A stretch of DNA of 64,000 nucleotides, taken from Paenalcaligenes sp052103955 (GTDB lineage: Bacteria; Pseudomonadota; Gammaproteobacteria; Burkholderiales; Burkholderiaceae_B). Below are positions 52,523 through 60,721 of this stretch, piece after piece. The first letter of the stretch is position 1. Each line of letters starts with the position of its first letter. The DNA lies in the NCBI GenBank assembly GCA_052103955.1, contig JBQELO010000010.1:59699-123698 (forward strand). The letters are read 5' to 3'. Both the position numbers and the translations under genes were made by a program. The notes under the pieces were generated by a model, which was given only the letters and a program-made list of their open reading frames with translations, had not been told where the DNA came from and did no database searches.

Positions 52523-53440
52523 TTACACGGCGTGGCGGGTTACTGCGCCGCTGATGCCCAAGGCCGTTTCGCTTAGGCTGTCTATAAACGCTCGTAATTT
52601 AGGGGATAAATCACGGCTAGAGGGCCACACTATCCAGATAGCAATACTATCTTCAGTGCTGTCTTCCAAGATGGTTTGTAGTTGTCCTGTTTGTACATAG
52701 TCTGCCACGCTAAAGTCTGGCAAGCAGGCAAGACCTTGGCCTTTTAATACCAAGTGTGTGCGCATTTCTATGCTATTACACACAAACGAGCGGGGTAGTT
52801 CTATGGCGTTGCCGTCGGCATCAGGAGGTAAGGGCCAAGGTTCTAAGCGACCATTGGTGGGGAAGCGGTAGTGCAAGCAGGTATGTGCGAGCAAGTCAGC
52901 GGGTTGTTGTGGGCGTCCGTGCTGTTCAAAATAGGCGGGTGAACCTACGAGCACACGGCGTAGTTCGCCTATTTTACGTCGCTTTAAACTTGAGTCGGTT
53001 AAGGCGCCGGTGCGTACAGCCGCATCAAAACCATCACCAATCACATCGACGATGTGGTCCGAGAAGTCTAAGTCCAACTCAACATCGGGGTAACGGTGCA
53101 TAAAATGGGCAATGGCGGGTTGGAATAAGCCACTGGACTTGGGCAGGCTGACACGTAACTTACCATGTGGTGTTTCGCTAGCATTGGTCATTTCTAGTTC
53201 GGCAGCCTCTACTTCCGCCATGATACGTAAGCAGCGCTCAAGAAAACGTGCACCATCCGCAGTTAAAGCCAAGGTACGTGTACTGCGATGAAATAAGCGC
53301 ACGCCTAAGCGGTCTTCTAAGCGACCTATGGCTTTACCTACCGCCGAGGGCGATAACCCCAATTCACGCGCTACGGCAGAAAACCCCAGCCTTTCTGCAA
53401 CGCGTACAAATACGCCAATACTGCCCAAGTTATCAATCAT
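52523..53440 (-). CDS. LysR-family regulator of the adjacent MFS gene
   Basis: 305 residues: HTH GFSAVARELGLSPSAVGKAI near residue 20, then a LysR substrate domain with SDHIVDVIGDGFDAAVRTGA and LKGQGLACLPDFSV. It is the CrgA-like branch often found next to exporters. It is divergent from an MFS gene; the shared promoter region holds GACA-N4-TGTC (53458-53469), a possible site. Confidence 0.88.
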   Translation of the reverse strand: MIDNLGSIGVFVRVAERLGFSAVARELGLSPSAVGKAIGRLEDRLGVRLFHRSTRTLALTADGARFLERCLRIMAEVEAAELEMTNASETPHGKLRVSLPKSSGLFQPAIAHFMHRYPDVELDLDFSDHIVDVIGDGFDAAVRTGALTDSSLKRRKIGELRRVLVGSPAYFEQHGRPQQPADLLAHTCLHYRFPTNGRLEPWPLPPDADGNAIELPRSFVCNSIEMRTHLVLKGQGLACLPDFSVADYVQTGQLQTILEDSTEDSIAIWIVWPSSRDLSPKLRAFIDSLSETALGISGAVTRHAV

Positions 53441-53602
53441 AAAGCGGCTCTATTTAAGACAAATATGTCCGAAGTGTTGATTACTCTAGCATATTTTTCT
53501 TATCGGATTTAGGTCGTAAGCTACTGGTTTGCTTTTGTAGCCATGCATTCTTTCTGCGTAGAACGGGTGCTGGTTACCGATGATTTTTACAGTAGAGAAA
53601 CC

Positions 53603-55123
53603 ATGCATCACTCTTCACAGCCCTCCGTCATGCGGTGGCTTCAGTTGCTTGCAGCTTGTTTAACAGGGCTGCTTATTCCGTTGTGTTTTACGGGGCCAGC
53701 GGTAGTACTGCCCGCCATTAGTGCTGATTTAGGAGGTACGGCTACACAGCTTAGTTGGATTATGAATGCCTATATTCTGAGCTATGGCGGTGCAGTGATG
53801 GTATCGGGCAGCTTGACTGATATTTATGGGCGCAGACGTATTTGGTTGTTGGGTCTAGCGTGGTTTTGCGCGGTTACCTTCGCGATTCCCTTTATGCCGT
53901 CAGTGGTGTGGATTGATATCATGCGCTTGCTGCAAGGCTTAGGGGGTGCGGCTGCTTTTGCGGCAGCCATGACGTCATTGGCTCCCCTGTTTGAGGGCGC
54001 GGCGCGTGCTAGGGCCTTTAGCTTGCTGGGCACTACGTTTGGTTTGGGGTTGTCGTTTGGACCATGGGTGGCTGGTTGGGTTGTAGAAATGAGCAGCTGG
54101 CAGGGCGTGTTCTATGTCACTGGTGCTGTAGGTGTAGTCAGTTTTCTAATGGTGATGGTCAGTGCAACCGCCGCACAAGAAAACACGCGCGGCACGCTAG
54201 ACTGGCCTGGGGCTATTAGTTTCACCGTGGCGTTGGGACTGTTTACCTATGGCATGTTACTGATTCCAGAAAAGGGGTGGTCAGATGCTATGGTGCTTAG
54301 CCTGTTGGTGGCATCAGTCGTGGTGTTTGCGGTATTTGTACTAATAGAGCGTCGCGTTGCTCAACCTATGCTGGATTTAAGCTTCTTTAAGCAGCCGGAG
54401 TTTGTGGGTGTGCAAGCCTTAGCGGCATCACCAGCGTTTTTGTTTATTGCATTGATTGTGCTGTTACCGGGTCGTTTTATTGGCATTGATGGATACAGCG
54501 CTTTGCACGCTGGGCAGATGATGGTGTGGTTAGCGGCACCGCTATTGGTAGTGCCTGTTTTAGCAGCGCTGCTGACACGGTGGTTTTCATCAGGGGTGTT
54601 GTCAGCCGTGGGGCTGTTGATTGTTGCCGTGGGGTTGCTGTGGCTGGCACAAGGTTTTGCTACCGGTGGTGGTCAAGCTGTGCAGTTGCCTTTATTGGTA
54701 ATAGGTATTGGTATAGGGTTGCCATGGGGCTTGATGGATGCGATGGCGATTAGTGTGGTTAGCCCCGATAGAGTAGGGATGGCAACGGGCATTTTTAATA
54801 CAGTACGCGTGTCGGCAGATGGCGTTGCCATTGCTGTTGTTAGTGTTTTGTTGGCGACCTTAATACAGCAGAATCTGATTCAAGATATGGGGCTATTGGC
54901 AGCCGATGGTGTGATGAAAGGAGCCGGCTTAGCCGCGTTAGGTGAGCTACGTGCGGCGGCGACGTTGTTGCCAGGGCTAGAGTCACAGTTAGCCCAAAGT
55001 TATGCGTTGTCATTTGTGCATGTGCTGTACGCCTTAGCAGGATTAGCCATGGTCATAGCAGCGGTAGTATTCATGTTGCTGCGTAGGCAGGGGAGTGCGG
55101 CGTGTGAAGCGGGTGCAGCCTAG
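53603..55123 (+). CDS. MFS multidrug-type transporter, DHA2 (14-TM) family
   Basis: 506 residues from an in-frame ATG at 53603; the ORF could begin at 53543 but its first 20 residues look unlike a carrier start. Fourteen hydrophobic segments are present. Motif C-like and A-like regions include GSLTDIYGRRRIWLLGLAWF and WVAGWVVEMSSWQGVFYVTG. Proton-driven drug export is the family role; the substrate is unknown. It is divergent from a LysR gene, its likely regulator. Confidence 0.85.
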   Translation: MHHSSQPSVMRWLQLLAACLTGLLIPLCFTGPAVVLPAISADLGGTATQLSWIMNAYILSYGGAVMVSGSLTDIYGRRRIWLLGLAWFCAVTFAIPFMPSVVWIDIMRLLQGLGGAAAFAAAMTSLAPLFEGAARARAFSLLGTTFGLGLSFGPWVAGWVVEMSSWQGVFYVTGAVGVVSFLMVMVSATAAQENTRGTLDWPGAISFTVALGLFTYGMLLIPEKGWSDAMVLSLLVASVVVFAVFVLIERRVAQPMLDLSFFKQPEFVGVQALAASPAFLFIALIVLLPGRFIGIDGYSALHAGQMMVWLAAPLLVVPVLAALLTRWFSSGVLSAVGLLIVAVGLLWLAQGFATGGGQAVQLPLLVIGIGIGLPWGLMDAMAISVVSPDRVGMATGIFNTVRVSADGVAIAVVSVLLATLIQQNLIQDMGLLAADGVMKGAGLAALGELRAAATLLPGLESQLAQSYALSFVHVLYALAGLAMVIAAVVFMLLRRQGSAACEAGAA

Positions 55124-55340
55124 TGAACTAGTAGGCATGGGTGCTGACTATGACTGTGGTAAGTAGCATAATCTATTGCTGACACGTATTGTTTCATTTT
55201 GAAATAAGTTTTTCAAATTTAACAATGTATTGGATTATTGTTTTTTCATCGCTGGTTTATAATCCCTGCTCAAAATTTTGTTCAATCAGGATTTTGTTTT
55301 TATGTAGGTTAAAAAATTATATATAAACTGGGAAGCTAGA

Positions 55341-55715
55341 GTGAAAAAATTAAGTCCTAAAAATTCGCTAATCATTGGGGTGATTTTGCTGGTGCTGAGC
55401 GCACTAATTTACTGGAAAAGCCAAGATCCAGGCATTAGCTCAGCTGAACAAGCAGCGTGTGAAAAACAAGTGCTTGCTAACTACGGTAATAGTGCTGATG
55501 CGTTAATTGGCCAGTGCAAAACCAGCGTAGGTTTTGTTGCGATGATGCAAGCTCAATCAGGTGGTGCTGGCTCGGCACGTGACGTAGCACAAGCCATCAG
55601 CTCAGCTAACCAAGGTGATTTTGGTGGCCACATGATTTACATGTTCTTGATGGGTTTGTCGCTAGCGCTAGGTTTGGGCTTGCTGATTAACGGCATCAAA
55701 GGCATGAAGAAATAA
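55341..55715 (+). CDS. small two-TM membrane protein of unknown function
   Basis: 124 residues with a GTG start. TM1 (about 9-25) follows a lysine-rich N-terminus. The middle, probably periplasmic, part holds two cysteines (AACEKQV and GQCKTSV) that could form a disulfide, and a Gly/Ser/Ala-rich stretch. TM2 (about 99-118) ends in GIKGMKK. I do not recognise the family. It stands alone with its own terminator. Confidence 0.7.
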   Translation: MKKLSPKNSLIIGVILLVLSALIYWKSQDPGISSAEQAACEKQVLANYGNSADALIGQCKTSVGFVAMMQAQSGGAGSARDVAQAISSANQGDFGGHMIYMFLMGLSLALGLGLLINGIKGMKK

Positions 55716-55732
55716 TAGAATAAGCGGTAATG

Positions 55733-55768
55733 GCGCATAAATCTTTATTGGATTTATGCGCTTTTTTT
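55733..55768 (+). terminator. terminator after the small membrane protein gene
   Basis: GCGCATAAATC (55733-55743), loop of seven, GATTTATGCGC (55751-55761), then seven T. Confidence 0.9.
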
Positions 55769-55937
55769 GAATAAAAAAATAATAAAAACAAATATTTTAT
55801 TTAATGTTTTTTAAATTTTCTGATTAAATTATAGTAATTAAAACACTGCTAATAGAATTAAAGATTGCCATGCCGTGCTGTTCTGGGGTTAACGCTGCTT
55901 TAGTCTGTACTCGCAGAGTTGATGGCGCACACGCTTA

Positions 55938-56594
55938 CTACGGCCAAATACGGTAGGCGCAGCGGCGGGCTTGTTGCAGTATGTGTTCTACGCGTTCGAT
56001 CTTAGCCTGCAAGACTTCTTGAAATATCGCCAGCTCAGCCCTACAGAAACTTTGGCAGCGCGTGGCAGCGGCACAGATGGGGCAATGGTTTTCTATAAAT
56101 AAGAAGCTGCCATCCTCGTGCTTCTCGTACTCGGCCATATAGCCTTCGCGTGATCGTAGTTGCACCAGTTTGATCACGCGTTCTTCTAGGCTGTGGGCTG
56201 TACTGAGTTCACGCAAGTACAGTTCGCGGGTTTGTTGCTCGCGCAACTCAATCAGCTTATCTATGGCTTGTTCACCAAAGGCTTGTCTAACGGTATCCAG
56301 CAGTTGAATGGTCAGTTCCGAGTGCGTGTCGGGAAAGCGCTTGTGGCCTGCAGGAGTCAATTTCCAGAATTGGCTGGGGCGTCCTACGCCTTTAGTTTCA
56401 GGCGTAATTTCTACTTCCACTAAGTCTTGTGCGGCCAGTTTTATAAATTGCTGACGTGCAGCTTCCGCCGTGATGCCAAGTAGGGCTCCCGCATCAGCAG
56501 CTTGCTGTGGGCCGCGCGTTTTTAAAAAGTGCAATAACCGCTCGGCGGTAGACGTATTTTGCTTATTTGTATTTTCCAAGTGTTTTCTTGACAA
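55938..56594 (-). CDS. SufR-like (COG2345) ArsR-type regulator with C-terminal cysteines
   Basis: 218 residues with a TTG start preceded by AGAAGGTG. N-terminal winged helix: LKTRGPQQAADAGALLGITA. The C-terminal part has ENHCPICAAATRCQSFCRAE, four cysteines (C-x2-C-x6-C-x3-C) that in this family can hold an Fe-S cluster or metal. It is divergent from an MFS gene, with inverted repeats in between; it likely represses that gene and itself. Confidence 0.85.
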   Translation of the reverse strand: MSRKHLENTNKQNTSTAERLLHFLKTRGPQQAADAGALLGITAEAARQQFIKLAAQDLVEVEITPETKGVGRPSQFWKLTPAGHKRFPDTHSELTIQLLDTVRQAFGEQAIDKLIELREQQTRELYLRELSTAHSLEERVIKLVQLRSREGYMAEYEKHEDGSFLFIENHCPICAAATRCQSFCRAELAIFQEVLQAKIERVEHILQQARRCAYRIWP

Positions 56595-56631
56595 ATTAAT
56601 GTCACCTTCTTAATATTCAAAGTAAATACTT
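56589..56631. promoter_or_regulatory. candidate operators of the SufR-like regulator
   Basis: TGACA-N6-TGTCA (56589-56604), overlapping the regulator's start, and AAGTA-AA-TACTT (56620-56631) in the divergent promoter region. Both are short palindromes in the expected place. Confidence 0.4.
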
Positions 56632-56702
56632 GTTTAATTAATGTAGCGCATAACACTGGCCTAGGCAATGAGCATAGGGGCGTTTTGTTGCCTGGAGATT
56701 AT

Positions 56703-58121
56703 ATGTCTGAGCATGACGGAAGTTGGGGAGATCTACTCTCTGGCAAAAACTTGGCAGGTTCTATTGCCTTAGCGGGTGGTGTGGCGTTGCATGCGATCAA
56801 TATTTATATTGCCACGACGGTGTTGCCCTCTGTAGTCAAAGAAATAGGCGGGTTAGAACTGTATGCATGGAATACAACCTTGTTTGTGGTGGCCTCTATT
56901 TTGGGGTCGGCATTAACAGCCAAGCTACTGTCTGCTGCGGGTTCACGTGGTGCATATGCTATGGCCGCAGTGTTATTTATCGCAGGGAGTTTAACGTGTG
57001 CGTTAGCACCGAATATAGAGCTAATGTTGCTGGGTAGAGTGTTACAGGGGCTGGGCGGTGGGTTCTTGTTCGCATTGGGCTACGCCATGATTTATATGGT
57101 GTTTACACAAAATCTGTGGCCTAGAGCGATGGCGCTGATATCGGGGATGTGGGGGGTAGCAACGTTGCTTGGCCCAGCAATAGGTGGTGTGTTTGCACAG
57201 ATGGATGCGTGGCGTTGGGCATTTGGGATGCTTGTACCGGTTACGTTGGTGTATATGGTGTTGGTGTGGGTGGTACTGCCTGCGCGCGCAAAAGCTGAGC
57301 AAGCACAGACGCCATTAGCCTTGCCACAGTTGGTGCTGCTCAGTGTGGCGGTACTGGTGGTAAGTATAGGAAGCATGTCGCACAATCCGTTTTGGAATTT
57401 AGCTGGAGTGGCGATAGCAGGTCTTTTAATGGCGTTGTTTGTGCAAAAAGAACGGCATAGTCCTGTGCGCTTATTACCTAAAAATGCCTTGCGTGTGGGG
57501 TCACCATTGCTAATGTTGTATCTCACTATGGGTTTATTGGTCATAGGTATGACCAGTGAAACCTTTGTGCCGTATTTCTTGCAGGTGCTGCATAACCAGT
57601 CGCCACTGGTCTCTGGGTATTTGGCTGCATTAATGGCAGCAGGTTGGACACTGGCTGAAATTTGGAGCTCGGGCTGGAAAGGGCGAGGCATACGCGTAGC
57701 GATTAGCAGTGGGCCGGTGTTGGTGCTAGTCGGGATGGTGGTGTTGGCAGTGAGTACGCCTATACATGCCCAAGGAGATTGGGATGTGCTGGGCTTTATT
57801 TGTGCGGGTTTAGTGTTGGTGGGCTTTGGTATAGGGTTGGGCTGGCCGCATATGCTGACTCGTATTTTGCAGGCAGCCCCTAGTGGGGAAGAAGACGCTG
57901 CCGCAACCTCTATTACTACGGTGCAATTGTTCGCGACGGCGTTGGGTTCGGCCTTAGCAGGCATGTTAGCTAATGCGGGTGGATTAAATATTCCGGGTGG
58001 GATAGCCGGTACTTCTAGTGCAGCCAGTTGGTTATTTTGGGTGTTGGCGGTTGCGCCTTTAGTGGCTGTGTTGAGTGCAGTGAATGTTTCATCTGCCTTA
58101 AAGAAAGAGCAGGAAAACTAG
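56703..58121 (+). CDS. MFS transporter, DHA2-like
   Basis: 472 residues from ATG 56703 with a GGAG site (a TTG at 56685 is possible). It has about 14 hydrophobic segments. VLQGLGGGFLFALGYAMIY and PAIGGVFAQMDAWRWAFGML are the usual MFS helix 4/5 regions. It probably exports drugs or metabolites. Control by the divergent SufR-like protein suggests a redox- or metal-linked signal. Confidence 0.85.
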   Translation: MSEHDGSWGDLLSGKNLAGSIALAGGVALHAINIYIATTVLPSVVKEIGGLELYAWNTTLFVVASILGSALTAKLLSAAGSRGAYAMAAVLFIAGSLTCALAPNIELMLLGRVLQGLGGGFLFALGYAMIYMVFTQNLWPRAMALISGMWGVATLLGPAIGGVFAQMDAWRWAFGMLVPVTLVYMVLVWVVLPARAKAEQAQTPLALPQLVLLSVAVLVVSIGSMSHNPFWNLAGVAIAGLLMALFVQKERHSPVRLLPKNALRVGSPLLMLYLTMGLLVIGMTSETFVPYFLQVLHNQSPLVSGYLAALMAAGWTLAEIWSSGWKGRGIRVAISSGPVLVLVGMVVLAVSTPIHAQGDWDVLGFICAGLVLVGFGIGLGWPHMLTRILQAAPSGEEDAAATSITTVQLFATALGSALAGMLANAGGLNIPGGIAGTSSAASWLFWVLAVAPLVAVLSAVNVSSALKKEQEN

Positions 58122-58132
58122 GTACTATGGGC

Positions 58133-58678
58133 TTATAACGTCATAACGTAGTGCACGCCCATTTCAGTTTTTCCCGAAGGGGTAACTTGTGGCTGAGCTT
58201 CACCTTCTTGTTGAAACCCTACGCTCGCTAACACGTGTGCCGAGGCGGGGTTGTCTTGTACAGTGCGTGCGCGTAAGGTTGTAAAACCTAGCAGACGAGA
58301 CAGTGCTATAGCCAGTGAGAGTGCTTGCGTAGAGACATTGCGACCACGATGTTCTGGTGCTACCCAATAGCCAACTTCAGCGCTATGAGGTGTGATGTCA
58401 AAGAATGCGAAGCTTCCCATAAACTCGTTGTTCTGGCTGTCTGCAATAGTTAGCAGTGCTAAGTCGCCGTTGCGCAAACCGTCTGCAATAACCCCGTCTA
58501 TCATCTCGCTTACCAGCTCAGCGGTGTAATGCGCTAAAGGAAGGTGGGCAAAGCGTTTTACGGCAGCATCCGTTGTGCCGGCCGCATAGGCTTGTGCATC
58601 ACTATGTTGCATGGTGCGCAAGCATAATGCTGTGTTGTGTTGGGGTAGTGCAGCGGTGAAATCAATAGCGGTAGTCAC
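58133..58678 (-). CDS. GNAT N-acetyltransferase, RimJ/RimL type
   Basis: 181 residues. It has LRTMQHSDAQAYAAG near the N-terminus, the acetyl-CoA site YWVAPEHRGRNVSTQAL (about 107-123) and NPASAHVLASVGFQQEGEAQ at the end, all typical of the ribosomal-protein or small-molecule acetyltransferase branch. The substrate is unknown. It is convergent with the MFS gene. Confidence 0.85.
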   Translation of the reverse strand: MTTAIDFTAALPQHNTALCLRTMQHSDAQAYAAGTTDAAVKRFAHLPLAHYTAELVSEMIDGVIADGLRNGDLALLTIADSQNNEFMGSFAFFDITPHSAEVGYWVAPEHRGRNVSTQALSLAIALSRLLGFTTLRARTVQDNPASAHVLASVGFQQEGEAQPQVTPSGKTEMGVHYVMTL

Positions 58679-58706
58679 GGGTGTTTGAGGGTTCAGTTGT
58701 GGGTGT

Positions 58707-59396
58707 TTAGATTACCGGAGCACCATGTTGTGTGATGATTTCTAGTATTCCGTTAATAACGAATTGAATGCCCATGCACACCAGTAAGAAGCCCATCACA
58801 CGGGCAATGGCTTGTACACCACCTTCACCCAGAAACTTGTTGATAGTGTTTGCACTACGTAGGCAGATCCAGAATATAACGCCTAACAGTAGGAAAACCA
58901 GAATAGGGGCCAGAATGATGGTGAGCGTGGAGTAATGCACGGCATCAGACTGCATGGTAGCTGTTGCGCTAATAATGAACGCGATAGTACCTGGGCCTGC
59001 GGTGCCGGGCAGTGCCAATGGAACAAAAGCGATATTGACCGCTTTGCGCTGTGCCAATGCATCGGCGTTTGCATCGGCCTCAGGCATGGACTGGTTATCT
59101 TGCGTGGGGAACAGCATGGTAAAGCCAATAAAGGCCACAATAAGCCCGCCCGCAATGCGCAAGCCAGGAATGGATATTCCAAAGGAATGCATTACCCATT
59201 GGCCGGCAAAGTAGGTGACCAGCATAATCAGCACTACATACACCGCAGCCTGATTAATTTGTTTGTTGCGTTCTTGCAGGGGAATATGACGGCCCAAAGA
59301 AAGCAGCAGCGTCATGGAAGTCAGTGGGTTGGCCAGTGGGAGCATTAAGGTTAGTCCCAGACCAACTGCAGTAAACAGCTCTATGATTTGATCCAT
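58707..59396 (-). CDS. MarC-family integral membrane protein, copy 1
   Basis: 229 residues from an internal ATG (MDQIIELFTAVGLGLTLMLP); the ORF extends 60 nt further upstream but that part is hydrophilic and MarC proteins begin with a helix. Six helices are present, with ANPLTSMTLLLSLG and FVPLALPGTAGPGTIAFIIS, the family's two repeats. The function of MarC is not settled (it is not the multiple-antibiotic-resistance pump once thought). A DsbB gene lies upstream and a second MarC beyond it. Confidence 0.88.
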   Translation of the reverse strand: MDQIIELFTAVGLGLTLMLPLANPLTSMTLLLSLGRHIPLQERNKQINQAAVYVVLIMLVTYFAGQWVMHSFGISIPGLRIAGGLIVAFIGFTMLFPTQDNQSMPEADANADALAQRKAVNIAFVPLALPGTAGPGTIAFIISATATMQSDAVHYSTLTIILAPILVFLLLGVIFWICLRSANTINKFLGEGGVQAIARVMGFLLVCMGIQFVINGILEIITQHGAPVI

Positions 59397-59475
59397 AAAC
59401 TCAGATGTGATGGTGTGTGGATGCCAGCGGCAAGAGGCATCCAGTGTAGGCCACAATGGTAGCGAGGTTGTAGTG

Positions 59476-59973
59476 TTAAGCGTGATGTGCTGGTTTTGTA
59501 AACAGGACGTACAACAGCGCTAGTAAGCACACAGCAAATAAGCCCATGCCCCACAGTGCATACTCAATGCCTAGCAGTTCAACACGCGCATCCATGCAAG
59601 TGGCGTAGATACCAAATAGCGATGGGAATTGGCTCTCTAAGCCGGACTGCGTCATGATGCGGTCGGCCAGTGTTTGATCGCATGAGAAACTTAATGACGC
59701 CACACTGTATTGGTGCCAAGCCGCCCAAATACCGCTAGCAGACAGTAGAGCACTTAACAGAGTGAGCAACTTTCCTAGGATGTTCAGATTCAGTTTTAGC
59801 GCGACACCGGCGAATAAACATCCCACACCCACAGCAATAAGCATTAAGCGTTGTAATACGCACCATGCGCAAGGGCGCATGCCAAACATATGTTGGGAAA
59901 CCAATGCTATAGCCAATGCGATAAAGCACAGTCCAGATAGCAGGAACAGCAATCTAGTGGAGGTAGAGTTCAT
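59476..59973 (-). CDS. dsbB: disulfide bond formation protein DsbB
   Basis: 165 residues, four TM helices. The quinone-linked pair is in RPCAWCVLQRL (CxxC, about 35-38) and the second periplasmic pair is cysteine in SLSFSCDQTL and in IYATCMDARV. It reoxidises DsbA and passes electrons to ubiquinone. All four cysteines are present. It is flanked by two MarC genes in the same orientation. Confidence 0.93.
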   Translation of the reverse strand: MNSTSTRLLFLLSGLCFIALAIALVSQHMFGMRPCAWCVLQRLMLIAVGVGCLFAGVALKLNLNILGKLLTLLSALLSASGIWAAWHQYSVASLSFSCDQTLADRIMTQSGLESQFPSLFGIYATCMDARVELLGIEYALWGMGLFAVCLLALLYVLFTKPAHHA

Positions 59974-60001
59974 TGTTGATGCAATAAAAAGGGCTAAAGG
60001 T

Positions 60002-60706
60002 TTAGGTGCGTGTGGCGTTAGCGGCTTCGATAAGTAGGTTCAAAACCAAGTCATGTACACCATCCCACACAATTTGTACGCCTAGACACAGCAGAATAAA
60101 TGCTGATAAGCGCATCAGCACAGCAGTGCCAGTAGTGCCTAGCTTATAAAGAAATTGCGATGCAAAACGTAAGCACATGTATACCACTAAGGCGGCTGCT
60201 GCAATGGCGGTAACAGAGCCTGTTAGCTTACTAGCTGTGAGGGTAGTAGTAGTGTCGTGTAAGGTTACCCCCACCGTTAAAGCAGCAGAGATAGAGCCAG
60301 GCCCACAGAGCATAGGGAATGTCAGGGGGTAGAAGGCTTTGGAGCGTACCTTCTCAAACGAGTATTGCTCTACCATGTCTTGCGCATGGCTGGTGTCTGG
60401 GTCGGTGGCAACCACCAAATTCCATGCGGTAGCAATCACTAACAAACCACCACCTATACGAATGATAGGCAAGGAAATACCCAGAAAATCCAACACCAAG
60501 TTGCCAGCCACTAAAGCGATGCCCAGCATAATAAAGATGTTGATGCATACGCGTTTGGCAAGCTCATTGCGCGCGGATATCGAGGCCCCTTCAGTTAACG
60601 TTAGAAAAATAGGGGCAGCAGCCGGTGGGTTAAGCATGGGCAGCAGGGTGGCGATGGTAAATAGAAAGCTTCTACCAAAATCCAACCATAAGACTGAATC
60701 TGTCAT
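60002..60706 (-). CDS. MarC-family integral membrane protein, copy 2
   Basis: 234 residues, six helices, MarC repeats LNPPAAAPIFLTLTEG and FYPLTFPMLCGPGSISAALT. It is related to the copy at 58707-59396 but not a recent duplicate. It lies 15 nt after glnD, so probably in the same transcript. Confidence 0.88.
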   Translation of the reverse strand: MTDSVLWLDFGRSFLFTIATLLPMLNPPAAAPIFLTLTEGASISARNELAKRVCINIFIMLGIALVAGNLVLDFLGISLPIIRIGGGLLVIATAWNLVVATDPDTSHAQDMVEQYSFEKVRSKAFYPLTFPMLCGPGSISAALTVGVTLHDTTTTLTASKLTGSVTAIAAAALVVYMCLRFASQFLYKLGTTGTAVLMRLSAFILLCLGVQIVWDGVHDLVLNLLIEAANATRT

Positions 60707-60721
60707 GTACGAATCCAGAGA

